The position numbers and the translations under genes are program-made. A stretch of DNA of 14,358 bases from Antarcticimicrobium sp033791545 (GTDB lineage: Bacteria; Pseudomonadota; Alphaproteobacteria; Rhodobacterales; Rhodobacteraceae): contig JASJGL010000022.1 of assembly GCA_033791545.1 (NCBI GenBank), positions 1 to 14,358 on the forward strand. Direction: 5' to 3'. Below the pieces are notes generated by a model, which did not search any database, was not told where the DNA came from, and saw only the letters and a list, made by a program, of their open reading frames with translations. Shown here in pieces: positions 7,689 to 14,358 of the stretch (positions within the stretch are counted from its first letter, which is position 1; every line of letters starts with the position of its first letter).

Positions 7689-9332
7689 TCAGGCTGCGTC
7701 CGGGCATATGACCGGAGGCGTCCAGCCGCGCCCGGGGATCGAGTCGAGCAGCTTTCGGGTATAGGGGTGCTGCGGATCGGCAAAGATTTCCGCCGTCACG
7801 CCGGTCTCGACGATTTCGCCCTTCTGCATCACGATCAGCCGGTCGCAAAGCTGTGCCGCAACGCGCAGATCGTGGGTCACGAAAAGCAGCGACAGATCCA
7901 GCCGGTCGCGCAGATCGCCCAGCAGTTTCAGCACCTGCGCCTGCACCGAAACATCCAGCGCCGAAACCGGCTCGTCCGCCACGATCACCCGCGGTTCCAT
8001 CGCCAGCGCGCGGGCGATGCCGATGCGTTGCCGCTGGCCACCCGAGAACTCATGCGGGAACCGGCTGGCGGCGGCGGGAGACAGTTCCACCAGCTCCAGC
8101 AGCTTGCGCGCCCGCTCCCGGGCCTCCTTGGGATCGACGCCATGCACGATCGGGCCTTGCGCGATCAGCGCCTCGACCCGTTTGCGCGGGTTGAGCGAGG
8201 CCATCGGGTCCTGAAACACCATCTGGATATACTGACGCATCCTGCGCAGTTCCCGCGGCGAACAGGCCAGCAGGTCGGTGCCCTCGACTGTGACCGAGCC
8301 AGTGTCGGATTCAAGCAGCCGGGTGACAATCCGCGACACCGTGGTCTTGCCCGAGCCGCTTTCGCCGACAACGCCCAGCGTCTCGCCCCGGCGCAGCACA
8401 AAGGACAGATCCGAGACCGCCTTGACCGCCTTGCGCTTGCCGCTGAACATCCCGCCCCGCGCGGCAAAGGTCTTGACCAGACCCTTTGCCTCCAGAACCA
8501 CCGGAGCCCCGGTGAAATCCCGTGGTGCCGGCGGTGTCAGCGCCGGAATCGCCGCGATCAGCGCTTGCGTATAGGCATGCTGCGGCCGGTTCAGAACCTC
8601 TTGCGCCGGTCCTTGTTCGACCAGTTCGCCCTTGCACAGCACCGCCACCTTGTCGGCGATCTCGGCCACGACGCCGAAATCATGGGTGATGAACAGCACC
8701 CCGGCGCCGTCCTGCTCCTGCAATTCTCGGATCAGCCGCAGGATCTGCAACTGGGTCGTCACATCCAGCGCGGTGGTGGGTTCATCGGCGATGATCAGGC
8801 GCGGCGACAAGGACAGCGCCATCGCGATCATCACCCGCTGCCGCTGGCCGCCCGAGATCTGATGCGGATAGGCATTATAGGCCGAGGCCGGATCGGGGAT
8901 CTTGACCCGCTCCAACATCTCGATGACGCGCGCCTTGCGGTCGGTCTTGCCCAACTCGGTATGCAGGCGCAACACCTCGTCAAGCTGCCATCCGACGGAT
9001 TTCTGCGGGTTCAGCGCCGTCATCGGCTCCTGAAAGATCTGCGCGATCCGGTCACCGCGAATGGCCTTCATCCGGGCCTCGGACAGGGCGAGCAGATCCT
9101 CGCCCTCGAACCGAATTGCGCCGTCGGCGACATACACATGCGGTTCCGGCAGCAGCCGCATGATGGCGCCAGCGGTCAGCGATTTGCCCGAGCCGCTCTC
9201 GCCCACCAGACAAACGATCTCGCCCGGGTTGACAGTCAGGTCGAGCCCATCAAGCGCAAAGGGCCGGTCGGCGCCTTTGGGCAGCGCGATGCGCAGACCC
9301 TTGATCTCCAATACGGGGGTGTTGCCGGTCAT
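7689..9332 (-). CDS. Dipeptide/oligopeptide ABC transporter, fused double ATP-binding protein (DppD-DppF type)
   Basis: One 547-aa polypeptide holds both ATPase domains of a peptide-type importer. Domain 1 has Walker A GESGSGKS (44-51), signature ISGGQRQR (159-166), Walker B LIIADEP (179-185) and FITHD. Domain 2 has Walker A GESGSGKT (323-330), signature FSGGQRQR (429-436), Walker B VIVADEP (449-455) and FVTHD. Each domain is followed by the oligopeptide-transporter C-terminal motif (QHAYTQAL near 251, QHPYTRKLL near 521). Both sites look catalytically complete. The ATG overlaps the DppC-like stop by four bases (9329-9332) with GAGG 8 nt upstream. Fused DppDF or GsiA-like subunits are common in Proteobacteria. 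Cytoplasmic face of the inner membrane. Confidence 0.96.
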   Translation of the reverse strand: MTGNTPVLEIKGLRIALPKGADRPFALDGLDLTVNPGEIVCLVGESGSGKSLTAGAIMRLLPEPHVYVADGAIRFEGEDLLALSEARMKAIRGDRIAQIFQEPMTALNPQKSVGWQLDEVLRLHTELGKTDRKARVIEMLERVKIPDPASAYNAYPHQISGGQRQRVMIAMALSLSPRLIIADEPTTALDVTTQLQILRLIRELQEQDGAGVLFITHDFGVVAEIADKVAVLCKGELVEQGPAQEVLNRPQHAYTQALIAAIPALTPPAPRDFTGAPVVLEAKGLVKTFAARGGMFSGKRKAVKAVSDLSFVLRRGETLGVVGESGSGKTTVSRIVTRLLESDTGSVTVEGTDLLACSPRELRRMRQYIQMVFQDPMASLNPRKRVEALIAQGPIVHGVDPKEARERARKLLELVELSPAAASRFPHEFSGGQRQRIGIARALAMEPRVIVADEPVSALDVSVQAQVLKLLGDLRDRLDLSLLFVTHDLRVAAQLCDRLIVMQKGEIVETGVTAEIFADPQHPYTRKLLDSIPGRGWTPPVICPDAA

Positions 9333-10204
9333 TTCTTCTGCCTCGGATTAAGCGCGTCGTTCAGCCCCTCGCCCAGCAGCGAAAACGACAGCACGGTCAG
9401 GATGATGGCGGTGCCCGGGATCGCGGCACAGTACCAATCGGAGCGCAGCACGGCGCGCCCCTGGCCGATCATGTTGCCCCAGCTCGCATGGTTGGGATCA
9501 CCAAGGCCCAGAAAGGCCAGCGCGCTTTCCAGCAGGATCGACAGCGCCATGATGACCGAGGCATAGACCACGATGGGCGGCAGGGCATTGGGCAGGATCT
9601 CGCGGAAGATGATAGCGGTATTGGAGACCCCGAGATTGCGTGCCGCATCGACGAATTCACGCCCTCGCAGCGACATGAACTCGGCCCGCACCATCCGCGC
9701 CGGCGCGGTCCAGGACACGATGGCGATGGCCACGGTGATATATTCGATCGACGAGCCAAGGATCGCCACCAGCGCCAGCAGCAGCACGAAGTTCGGAATG
9801 GTCTGAAACGCCTCGGTGGTGCGCATCAGCACGTCGTCGATCCAGCCGCCGAAATAGCCGGACACCGCGCCGATCACCACGCCGATGGCAATCGACAGCA
9901 GCGTCGCCAGCACACCGACCAGCAGCGAGATCCGCGCGCCGTAAAACAAGCTCGCAAGGATGTCGCGGCCCAGTTGATCGGTGCCCAGCGGCGTTGCCCA
10001 GTCGACAAAGGGTTTGGTCAAGGGCACGCCGGCGCGGCGCAACGGGTCGGTCGGCTCGATCAGCCCGGCGGTAGCCGCCATGATCAGCACAACCACAAAG
10101 ATGCCAAGCCCCAGCAGCGCAGCCCGGTTGCGGGCAAACCGACGCCACAGCAACACAGCACGATGCGGTTCGGGTTTGGGAAGTTCGGTGGTGATATGGG
10201 TCAT
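9329..10204 (-). CDS. Dipeptide/oligopeptide ABC transporter permease (DppC-like)
   Basis: Inner-membrane permease of 291 aa. A short cytoplasmic N-terminus ending in a basic stretch (LLWRRFARNRAALLG) leads into the first helix, followed by the typical DppC segment TPLGTDQLGRDILASLFYGARISL. The coupling loop is REFVDAARNLGVSNTAIIFREILPN, and the C-terminus SFSLLGEGLNDALNPRQ is diagnostic of the family. The ATG overlaps the DppB stop by four bases (10201-10204); GAGGAT lies about 10 nt upstream within the dppB end. It pairs with the DppB-like protein to form the channel. Confidence 0.96.
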   Translation of the reverse strand: MTHITTELPKPEPHRAVLLWRRFARNRAALLGLGIFVVVLIMAATAGLIEPTDPLRRAGVPLTKPFVDWATPLGTDQLGRDILASLFYGARISLLVGVLATLLSIAIGVVIGAVSGYFGGWIDDVLMRTTEAFQTIPNFVLLLALVAILGSSIEYITVAIAIVSWTAPARMVRAEFMSLRGREFVDAARNLGVSNTAIIFREILPNALPPIVVYASVIMALSILLESALAFLGLGDPNHASWGNMIGQGRAVLRSDWYCAAIPGTAIILTVLSFSLLGEGLNDALNPRQKK

Positions 10205-11190
10205 GCCAGTTCGATCCTCGAGTCGAGACGCGCATAGAGCAGGTCGGTGAGGAAATTCACGACCACGACGATGATCGCGCAGAGAAAGATGATGCCCATC
10301 AGCATGTTCATGTCGCGTTGGATCACGGACTGATAGGCCAGTTGCCCGAGCCCCGGCAGCGAGAAGATGGTTTCGACCACCACGGAGCCGCCCAGAACAG
10401 TCGAGAATTGCATCCCCAGCAGCGTGATCACCGGCAACAGCGCGTTGCGCATGATGTGGTGGATCATCAGCCGCGTCTCGCCGGCGCCCTTGGCCCGCGC
10501 GGTCCGCACGAAATCCAGATCGGCAACCTCAAGCACCGAGGCGCGCATCAGCCGCAGATAGAAGGAAAGATAGATCAGCGACAGCGCCGCCGTCGGCATG
10601 ATCAGATGTCGCGCCACGTCCAGCACATGATCCCAGCCGGTATAGAACCCGGCCACCGTCTTGATGCCCCCCACCGGCAACCAGCCCAGTTGGACCGAAA
10701 ACAGCAGGATCATCATCAGCGACAGAAAGAAACTTGGCGTGGCATAGAACACCAGCCCGATCGTGGAAATAATGTTGTCGGTCAGCGAATAGGCCCGGCG
10801 TGCCGCGATCGCGCCCAGAAAGCAGCCTGCCGTAAAGGCGATCGACAGGGAGGTCGCCATCAGCATCAAGGTGGTGCCCAGACGCTCCAGCAGGATCGTG
10901 GCGACCGACTCCTCATAGACAAAGGACCAGCCGAAATCGAACTGCACGAGCTTCACCATATAGAGCCAAAGCTGCATCCAGACCGGCTGGTCCAGCCCGT
11001 ATTCGGTCCGCAACCGCGCGATATAGGCCGCGTCAGCCCCCCCCATGTCGCCGACCAGCGCATCCACGGTATCGCCCGGTGCCAGTTTGAGAAGAAGAAA
11101 GGTGCCAATCATGATCAGCACGATCACGGGCACCGCCTGCACCAGACGGCGCAGCGCATAAGTGAGTATCGGGGGGAGGTGTAGCGTCAT
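10201..11190 (-). CDS. Dipeptide/oligopeptide ABC transporter permease (DppB-like)
   Basis: Inner-membrane permease of 329 aa from the start chosen here. The family N-terminus is LTYALRRLVQAVPVIVLI, followed by the periplasmic segment LRTEYGLDQPVWMQLWLYM, the coupling loop DFVRTARAKGAGETRLMIHH and the C-terminal segment ending LTDLLYARLDSRIEL. The start at 11190 is preferred because GGAG (11200-11197) lies six bases before it; the adjacent ATG at 11193 would be only three bases from it. The frame stays open back to 11268, but that would overlap the binding-protein gene end and put a basic, non-family stretch in front. It lies 55 nt after the binding-protein stop, a gap filled by a strong hairpin. 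Confidence 0.95.
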   Translation of the reverse strand: MTLHLPPILTYALRRLVQAVPVIVLIMIGTFLLLKLAPGDTVDALVGDMGGADAAYIARLRTEYGLDQPVWMQLWLYMVKLVQFDFGWSFVYEESVATILLERLGTTLMLMATSLSIAFTAGCFLGAIAARRAYSLTDNIISTIGLVFYATPSFFLSLMMILLFSVQLGWLPVGGIKTVAGFYTGWDHVLDVARHLIMPTAALSLIYLSFYLRLMRASVLEVADLDFVRTARAKGAGETRLMIHHIMRNALLPVITLLGMQFSTVLGGSVVVETIFSLPGLGQLAYQSVIQRDMNMLMGIIFLCAIIVVVVNFLTDLLYARLDSRIELA

Positions 11191-11196
11191 CATGTG

Positions 11197-11200
11197 CTCC
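11197..11200 (-). promoter_or_regulatory. Ribosome binding site deciding the dppB-like start
   Basis: GGAG on the minus strand (CTCC on the plus strand), six bases before the ATG at 11190. It rules out the upstream extension of the frame and favours 11190 over 11193. Confidence 0.7.
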
Positions 11201-11210
11201 GAAATGTGGT

Positions 11211-11237
11211 GCCGTGCCCGGAACGACCGGGCACGGC
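11211..11237. repeat. Perfect 11-bp inverted repeat (mRNA hairpin) between binding-protein and permease genes
   Basis: GCCGTGCCCGG (11211-11221) and its exact reverse complement (11227-11237) flank the five-base loop AACGA. The hairpin starts 8 nt after the TAA stop of the binding-protein gene and ends about 10 nt before the dppB ribosome site. On the minus strand no T-run follows it, so it is unlikely to be a full intrinsic terminator. Such hairpins in other transporter operons block 3' exonucleases and keep the upstream binding-protein message in excess over the permeases; that role is inferred here. Confidence 0.85.
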
Positions 11238-11245
11238 GGGCGCGA

Positions 11246-12853
11246 TTACTCGTCGAGCCAGAGGTCATACCAGCTGGAAGAGTTCCAGCGCGGCGTGTTG
11301 TGGTGGTTCTTCAGCTTCGTCGAGGTGACCGAGATGAAGGGATGCTCGATCGCGAAAATCACCGGGATCTCGTCCATCGCCTTGGCTTGGATCGCGTGAT
11401 AATCGGCGGCGCGTTGCTCCGGATCGAGCTCGGCCTGGGCCTCGTCGATCATCGTGTCCATCTCGTCCGACTGCCAGCCGAACTGGTTCGACCAAGGGGT
11501 GCCGGCGGGCGCGCCAGAGCGCAGCCAGACCATGGTCGAGACAGCCGGGTCCGAACGGAACTGGTGCCAGCCGTTGGCGGTGTCGAAATCGTGGTCACGA
11601 TAGACCCCGTTCAGGAAACCGGGCGCGTCGTTGGTCAGGATCTCGACGTCGATGCCAATTTCCCGCATCGCCTGGGCATAATACTGGCCCCAAAGCTGGG
11701 TGTATTCGCCCCAAGGCGCTGGACGGTGCCGCAGATGAAAGCGGAAACCGTCGTCCTTGACCGGATAGCCAGCTTCGTCGAGCATCTTCTTGGCCAACTC
11801 CGGATCATAGTCATATGTGGTGACCTGATCGGTGTAGTTCGCCCCGCCCGCAGACGGGATCGGCCCCCGGCCCGGCTTGGCAAAGCCGCGCATGATGGTC
11901 TTGATCGCGTAGTCGATGTCCAACCCGTGATACATCGCTTGGCGCACCTTCAGATTGGCCAGGATCGGGTTGCGGTGATTGAACTCGACGGTGGAGTGGG
12001 CGACGTTGTTCTCGTAGCCCATGGTGCCAACGTCGAAACGCTCGTCCTTGGACAAACGCTCGATATCCGACATCGACACGCCGTTGAAGCCGGACTCATG
12101 CACTTCGCCCGATTCCAGCGCGGCGGCGGCAGCGGATTTGTCGGGAATGAAGCGCCAGACGATGCGGTCAAGGTAAGGGTATTCCTTGCCGCGCCAGTAG
12201 TCCGGGTTGCGTTCCGCGATTACATACTGGCCACGCTCATATTCAACGAATTTGAACGGGCCAGTCCCGACCGGAGCGGTATTGTACGGGTTCTTCAGAA
12301 TGTCGGTGCCTTCATACAGATGCTTGGCCACCGGATGACCCAGATCGGGCATCGCCGCCACGAACAGGCTCAAAGGCATCGGCTGGGAATAGTTGAAGAC
12401 AGCGGTGTGATCGTCGGTGCAATCGACAGAGTCGAGGTTCTGTTGCAGCGTGCTGGAATAGTTCAGCAGCTTTTTCCACAGCTCCATCGCCGAAAACGAC
12501 ACGTCGGCACAGGTGAATGGCTCGCCGTCGTGCCATTTCACGCCTTCACGCAGCTTGACGGTGATGTGCTTGCCATCGTCCGAGGTCGACCATTCGGTCG
12601 CCAGAACCGGCTCGTATCCGTCATAGCTCTTGTCGATCAGCGGCTCCATGATCTTGCCGGTGATGTTGTAGACGCCCGTCGAGGCCCGCAGCGCGGGGTT
12701 GAGCGCGCGCTGTTCCGAGGCCATGTGAATGATCGCGGTGCCGCCATGCTTCGGCGCGTCTTCTGCCGAGGCGGCTCCCGTCGTCATGACACTCAGCGCA
12801 CAGAGTGCGACCGAGCCAAGTGAAGCCCGAAGGGCCACCTTTTTCTGAATCAT
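11246..12853 (-). CDS. Dipeptide/oligopeptide ABC transporter substrate-binding protein (family 5)
   Basis: Periplasmic receptor of the peptide-type importer, 535 aa, the normal family 5 length. Residues 1-30 form a Sec signal peptide (MIQKK, hydrophobic core, GAASA before Glu31). Mature features include KHGGTAIIHM at the N-terminus, the family motif ITVKLREGVKWHDGEPFT with the cysteine in FTCADV, the second cysteine in DSVDCTDD (a likely disulfide), and GTGPFKFVEYERGQYV. The start at 12853 is preferred because AGGGAG (12867-12862) lies 8 nt upstream and the signal peptide begins there; the frame remains open to 12934 but adds a stretch unlike a leader. First gene of the eight-gene minus-strand operon. 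Family members also bind opines, nickel complexes, glutathione or other small ligands, so peptides are only the default guess. Confidence 0.96.
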   Translation of the reverse strand: MIQKKVALRASLGSVALCALSVMTTGAASAEDAPKHGGTAIIHMASEQRALNPALRASTGVYNITGKIMEPLIDKSYDGYEPVLATEWSTSDDGKHITVKLREGVKWHDGEPFTCADVSFSAMELWKKLLNYSSTLQQNLDSVDCTDDHTAVFNYSQPMPLSLFVAAMPDLGHPVAKHLYEGTDILKNPYNTAPVGTGPFKFVEYERGQYVIAERNPDYWRGKEYPYLDRIVWRFIPDKSAAAAALESGEVHESGFNGVSMSDIERLSKDERFDVGTMGYENNVAHSTVEFNHRNPILANLKVRQAMYHGLDIDYAIKTIMRGFAKPGRGPIPSAGGANYTDQVTTYDYDPELAKKMLDEAGYPVKDDGFRFHLRHRPAPWGEYTQLWGQYYAQAMREIGIDVEILTNDAPGFLNGVYRDHDFDTANGWHQFRSDPAVSTMVWLRSGAPAGTPWSNQFGWQSDEMDTMIDEAQAELDPEQRAADYHAIQAKAMDEIPVIFAIEHPFISVTSTKLKNHHNTPRWNSSSWYDLWLDE

Positions 12854-12861
12854 ATTTCCGA

Positions 12862-12867
12862 CTCCCT
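12862..12867 (-). promoter_or_regulatory. Ribosome binding site deciding the binding-protein start
   Basis: AGGGAG on the minus strand, 8 nt before the ATG at 12853 that begins the signal peptide. It supports discarding the 27-codon upstream extension of the frame. Confidence 0.75.
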
Positions 12868-12880
12868 GTTTCTGTTCCGC

Positions 12881-12891
12881 CCAATAATTGG
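12881..12891. repeat. Palindrome CCAATAATTGG upstream of the binding-protein gene
   Basis: Perfect 5+1+5 inverted repeat, 28 nt upstream of the ATG at 12853. Its position between any promoter and the ribosome site suits an operator, but short AT-rich palindromes also arise by chance. Confidence 0.35.
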
Positions 12892-12951
12892 TCCGATCCG
12901 GGCGACTGGCGTCAACGAACCAGCCTCCATGCACAAGGTCAATAAATTTTT

Positions 12952-12968
12952 GCTTGAAACGCTTGAAA
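12952..12968. repeat. Direct repeat GCTTGAAA x2
   Basis: Two copies of GCTTGAAA separated by one base, so a nine-base period, in the AT-rich centre of the divergent region. Possible binding site for a regulator or part of a promoter; chance is not excluded. Confidence 0.3.
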
Positions 12969-13043
12969 AAAGTATTCCCATGCTATCAATTGACCAAAAC
13001 GTAGCACAAAAATCCACATCACTCACCTTCGAGGGGAAAGAAT

Positions 13044-13757
13044 ATGTCGAAATGCGCGTGGATCACAGGGGCGGGCTCGGGAATCGGGGCCGCAATGGCC
13101 CGCCGCTTCGCCACTGCCGGCTTCCGGGTTGCCCTCACGGCGCGGTCCGAGGCCGCATTGAATGAACTGGTCGATGCCATAAACTCTGAGGGTGGCGAGG
13201 CAAGGGCTTTTCCCGCAGATGTGACCGACCGCGCGCGGATCCTGTCGCTTGGCGCAGAGATTCCCGACTGGGCGGGCTCGCTCGACGTGCTGTGCAACAA
13301 CGCCGGGCTCAACATCCCATTGCGGCGCTGGGATCAACTGGACTGGGACAGCTGGGATGCGGTGGTCCAGACCAATGTCACCGGCGCGCTGAACGTGATC
13401 GCCGCCGCGCTGCCGCCGATGCGGGCGCAAAAATCAGGCGTGATGATCCACACCTCTTCTTGGGCCGGGCGGTTTCACAGCGATGTCGCCGGGGTGCCAT
13501 ATGGTGCCTCGAAACACGCCCTCAGCGATTTCAGCGCCAGCCTCAACGGGCAAGAGGGGGTGAACGGCATCCGCTCTACCGCGCTTTGCCCCGGCGAAGT
13601 GGCAACACCGCTTTTGACGAAACGTCCGGGCTTTGACCCGGAGCTTGCCGCGCGCATGATCCAGCCCGAAGATATCGCCGATCTGGCACTGCATGTCGCC
13701 CAGATGAACCCCAATGTCGCGGTGCATGAGATCACGCTTGCCCCGGTAAAACGCTGA
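13044..13757 (+). CDS. Short-chain dehydrogenase/reductase (SDR), NADP-type
   Basis: Cytoplasmic oxidoreductase of 237 aa in the classical SDR family, acting on a hydroxyl or carbonyl group. Motifs in order: cofactor loop TGAGSGIG (8-15), Arg34 after the second strand (LTARSE), which suggests NADP(H), the ADV acidic turn (58-60), NNAG (85-88), Asn111 (TNVTG), the catalytic serine in HTSSWAG (138/139) and YGASK (Tyr153, Lys157). All four catalytic positions are present. The ATG is preceded by GAGGGGA (13031-13037). It is transcribed away from the peptide-transporter operon and followed after 23 nt by the VOC gene. Substrate unknown; linkage to the divergent operon may mean it handles an intermediate of the same pathway. 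Confidence 0.95.
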   Translation: MSKCAWITGAGSGIGAAMARRFATAGFRVALTARSEAALNELVDAINSEGGEARAFPADVTDRARILSLGAEIPDWAGSLDVLCNNAGLNIPLRRWDQLDWDSWDAVVQTNVTGALNVIAAALPPMRAQKSGVMIHTSSWAGRFHSDVAGVPYGASKHALSDFSASLNGQEGVNGIRSTALCPGEVATPLLTKRPGFDPELAARMIQPEDIADLALHVAQMNPNVAVHEITLAPVKR

Positions 13758-13780
13758 CCGTCGAATAAAGGAAACGCACC

Positions 13781-14358
13781 ATGGAACATCCCGTCAAAGG
13801 CATCGACCACGTCTTTCTTCTGGTTCAGGATCTGGACCGCTCGCAGCAGCAATTCGAACGGCTGGGTTTCACCGTCTCGCCGCGCGGGATGCATTCCGCC
13901 TCAAAGGGGACGGCAAACCACACCATCATGTTTCCGAACGATTATTTCGAACTTCTCGGCATCGTCACTCCGGTCGAGGGCAATGCCGCCCGGCGCGCTG
14001 TTCTGGAAAGCAACGGTGAAGGGCTGACCGCGATCGCCTGCCGCATTACCGATGCCGATGCCGCCAAGACCGCCCTGACAGAGCTGGGCATCGCGACCGG
14101 CCCGGTCGGCCATTTCGAACGCCCGGTTCCGCTGCCGGGTGGCGGCACCGCCCCCGCCGCCTTTGCCACCCTGCCCTTTGATGACAGCGAACGCCCATTC
14201 GGCACGGTTTTCATGTGCCAGCACAAGACCCGCGAAACAGTCTGGCTGCCCGAGCTGCTCGATCATGCCAATGGCGCGACGGGGCTGTCCGAAGTCTTCG
14301 CCCAAAGCGAGACCCCGGCAGAGGATGCCGAGCGTTTTGCAAGGCTCTACGCGGCTGG
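13781..14358 (+). CDS. VOC-superfamily glyoxalase-like domain protein (3' partial)
   Basis: The frame opens at ATG 13781 with AAAGGA at 13767-13772 and runs without a stop through the right window edge, giving 192 codons of an incomplete gene. The N-terminus GIDHVFLLVQDLDRS (His10) followed by FERLGFTVSPRG, then TANHTIMF (His47) and DYFELLGI (Glu57), matches the glyoxalase-like domain found in lyase and dioxygenase relatives. A second module appears near RPFGTVFMCQHKTRE (about 139-151). His10 and Glu57 could be metal ligands, by family analogy. It forms a likely two-gene unit with the SDR. The reaction cannot be named; VOC proteins include lactoylglutathione lyases, epimerases, extradiol dioxygenases and resistance proteins. 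Confidence 0.85.
   Translation, partial: MEHPVKGIDHVFLLVQDLDRSQQQFERLGFTVSPRGMHSASKGTANHTIMFPNDYFELLGIVTPVEGNAARRAVLESNGEGLTAIACRITDADAAKTALTELGIATGPVGHFERPVPLPGGGTAPAAFATLPFDDSERPFGTVFMCQHKTRETVWLPELLDHANGATGLSEVFAQSETPAEDAERFARLYAA

Larger units (their letters stand above)
12854..13043. promoter_or_regulatory. Divergent intergenic promoter region
   Basis: This 190-nt gap separates the divergent starts of the eight-gene minus-strand operon and the SDR/VOC pair, so it must hold promoters for both unless transcription enters from elsewhere. Its centre (about 12940-13020) is clearly richer in A and T than the coding DNA around it. It contains the perfect palindrome CCAATAATTGG (12881-12891), the direct repeat GCTTGAAA (12952-12959 and 12961-12968) and the inverted pair GGTCAAT (12937-12943) and ATTGACC (12989-12995). 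TTGACC is a good -35-like hexamer on both strands, but no convincing -10 hexamer lies at the right distance from either. These elements may be operator sites; no regulator gene is in the window. Confidence 0.55.

Noticed and set aside
6495..9566. Very long plus-strand open frame (1023 codons) opposite the PLP enzyme and transporter ATPase
   Set aside because: It crosses gene boundaries of well-supported minus-strand genes, has low-complexity Arg/His/Gln-rich composition, and has no ribosome site or domain that I can see.
11211..11237. Intrinsic terminator between the binding-protein and dppB-like genes
   Set aside because: The stem is strong, but no T-run follows on the minus strand and downstream genes of the same importer need transcription, so it is listed as a hairpin only.
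11191..11268. 26-codon N-terminal extension of the DppB-like permease
   Set aside because: It would overlap the end of the binding-protein gene and run through the hairpin, and it adds an Arg-rich stretch absent from the family; GGAG supports 11190.
11162..12823. 553-codon plus-strand frame opposite the family 5 binding protein
   Set aside because: It mirrors the minus-strand gene, and the minus-strand product has a signal peptide and family motifs throughout.
12854..12934. 27-codon N-terminal extension of the family 5 binding protein
   Set aside because: It would hide the signal peptide internally; a good ribosome site and leader start at 12853.
12990..13018. Plus-strand sigma-70-like promoter starting with TTGACC
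   Set aside because: The hexamer is good, but the sequence 16-18 nt downstream (around TCCACA) does not resemble a -10 box, so no promoter is called.

Overview
The window reads as a GC-rich alphaproteobacterial chromosome or megaplasmid segment. It is most likely from the Rhodobacterales (Roseobacter-like), judged from the protein style, dense operons with ATGA overlaps, and two ABC importers packed with catabolic enzymes. The organism is inferred from general character; no rRNA or other marker gene is present. Almost all of the window is coding. No tRNA, rRNA, CRISPR, insertion sequence or transcriptional regulator was seen.

Layout. (1) Positions 1-2933, plus strand: a polar amino-acid ABC importer in the order ATPase (5' end cut by the window), periplasmic binding protein, permease, permease. 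(2) Positions 2989-3008: a hairpin terminator between two converging operons. (3) Positions 3064-12853, minus strand, read right to left: an eight-gene operon. It encodes a dipeptide/oligopeptide-type ABC importer (binding protein, DppB-like and DppC-like permeases, and one polypeptide carrying both ATPase domains). These are followed without a break by a class V PLP enzyme of cysteine-desulfurase type, a DAO-family FAD oxidoreductase, an L-2-amino-thiazoline-4-carboxylate (ATC) hydrolase family protein and an M20D amidohydrolase. (4) Positions 12854-13043: an AT-richer divergent promoter region. (5) Positions 13044-14358, plus strand: a short-chain dehydrogenase and a glyoxalase-like VOC protein that runs off the window.

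How the genes may work together. The minus-strand operon couples uptake of a peptide-like compound to four enzymes whose families can open a thiazoline ring, cleave an N-acyl or N-carbamoyl bond, oxidise an amine and remove sulfur from cysteine. The known bacterial route from ATC to L-cysteine uses a ring-opening hydrolase and then an N-carbamoyl-L-cysteine amidohydrolase, and proteins of suitable type are adjacent here. A cysteine-desulfurase-like enzyme and an amine oxidase in the same transcript suggest a scavenging route for a sulfur-containing cyclic or N-acylated amino acid or peptide. This is the most interesting reading of the window. It is inference from gene families and linkage, and the true substrate is unknown.

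Smaller points of interest are a perfect 11-bp hairpin just after the binding-protein gene, a 15-bp tandem duplication at the start of the first permease gene, and a roughly 110-residue C-terminal extension on the PLP enzyme.
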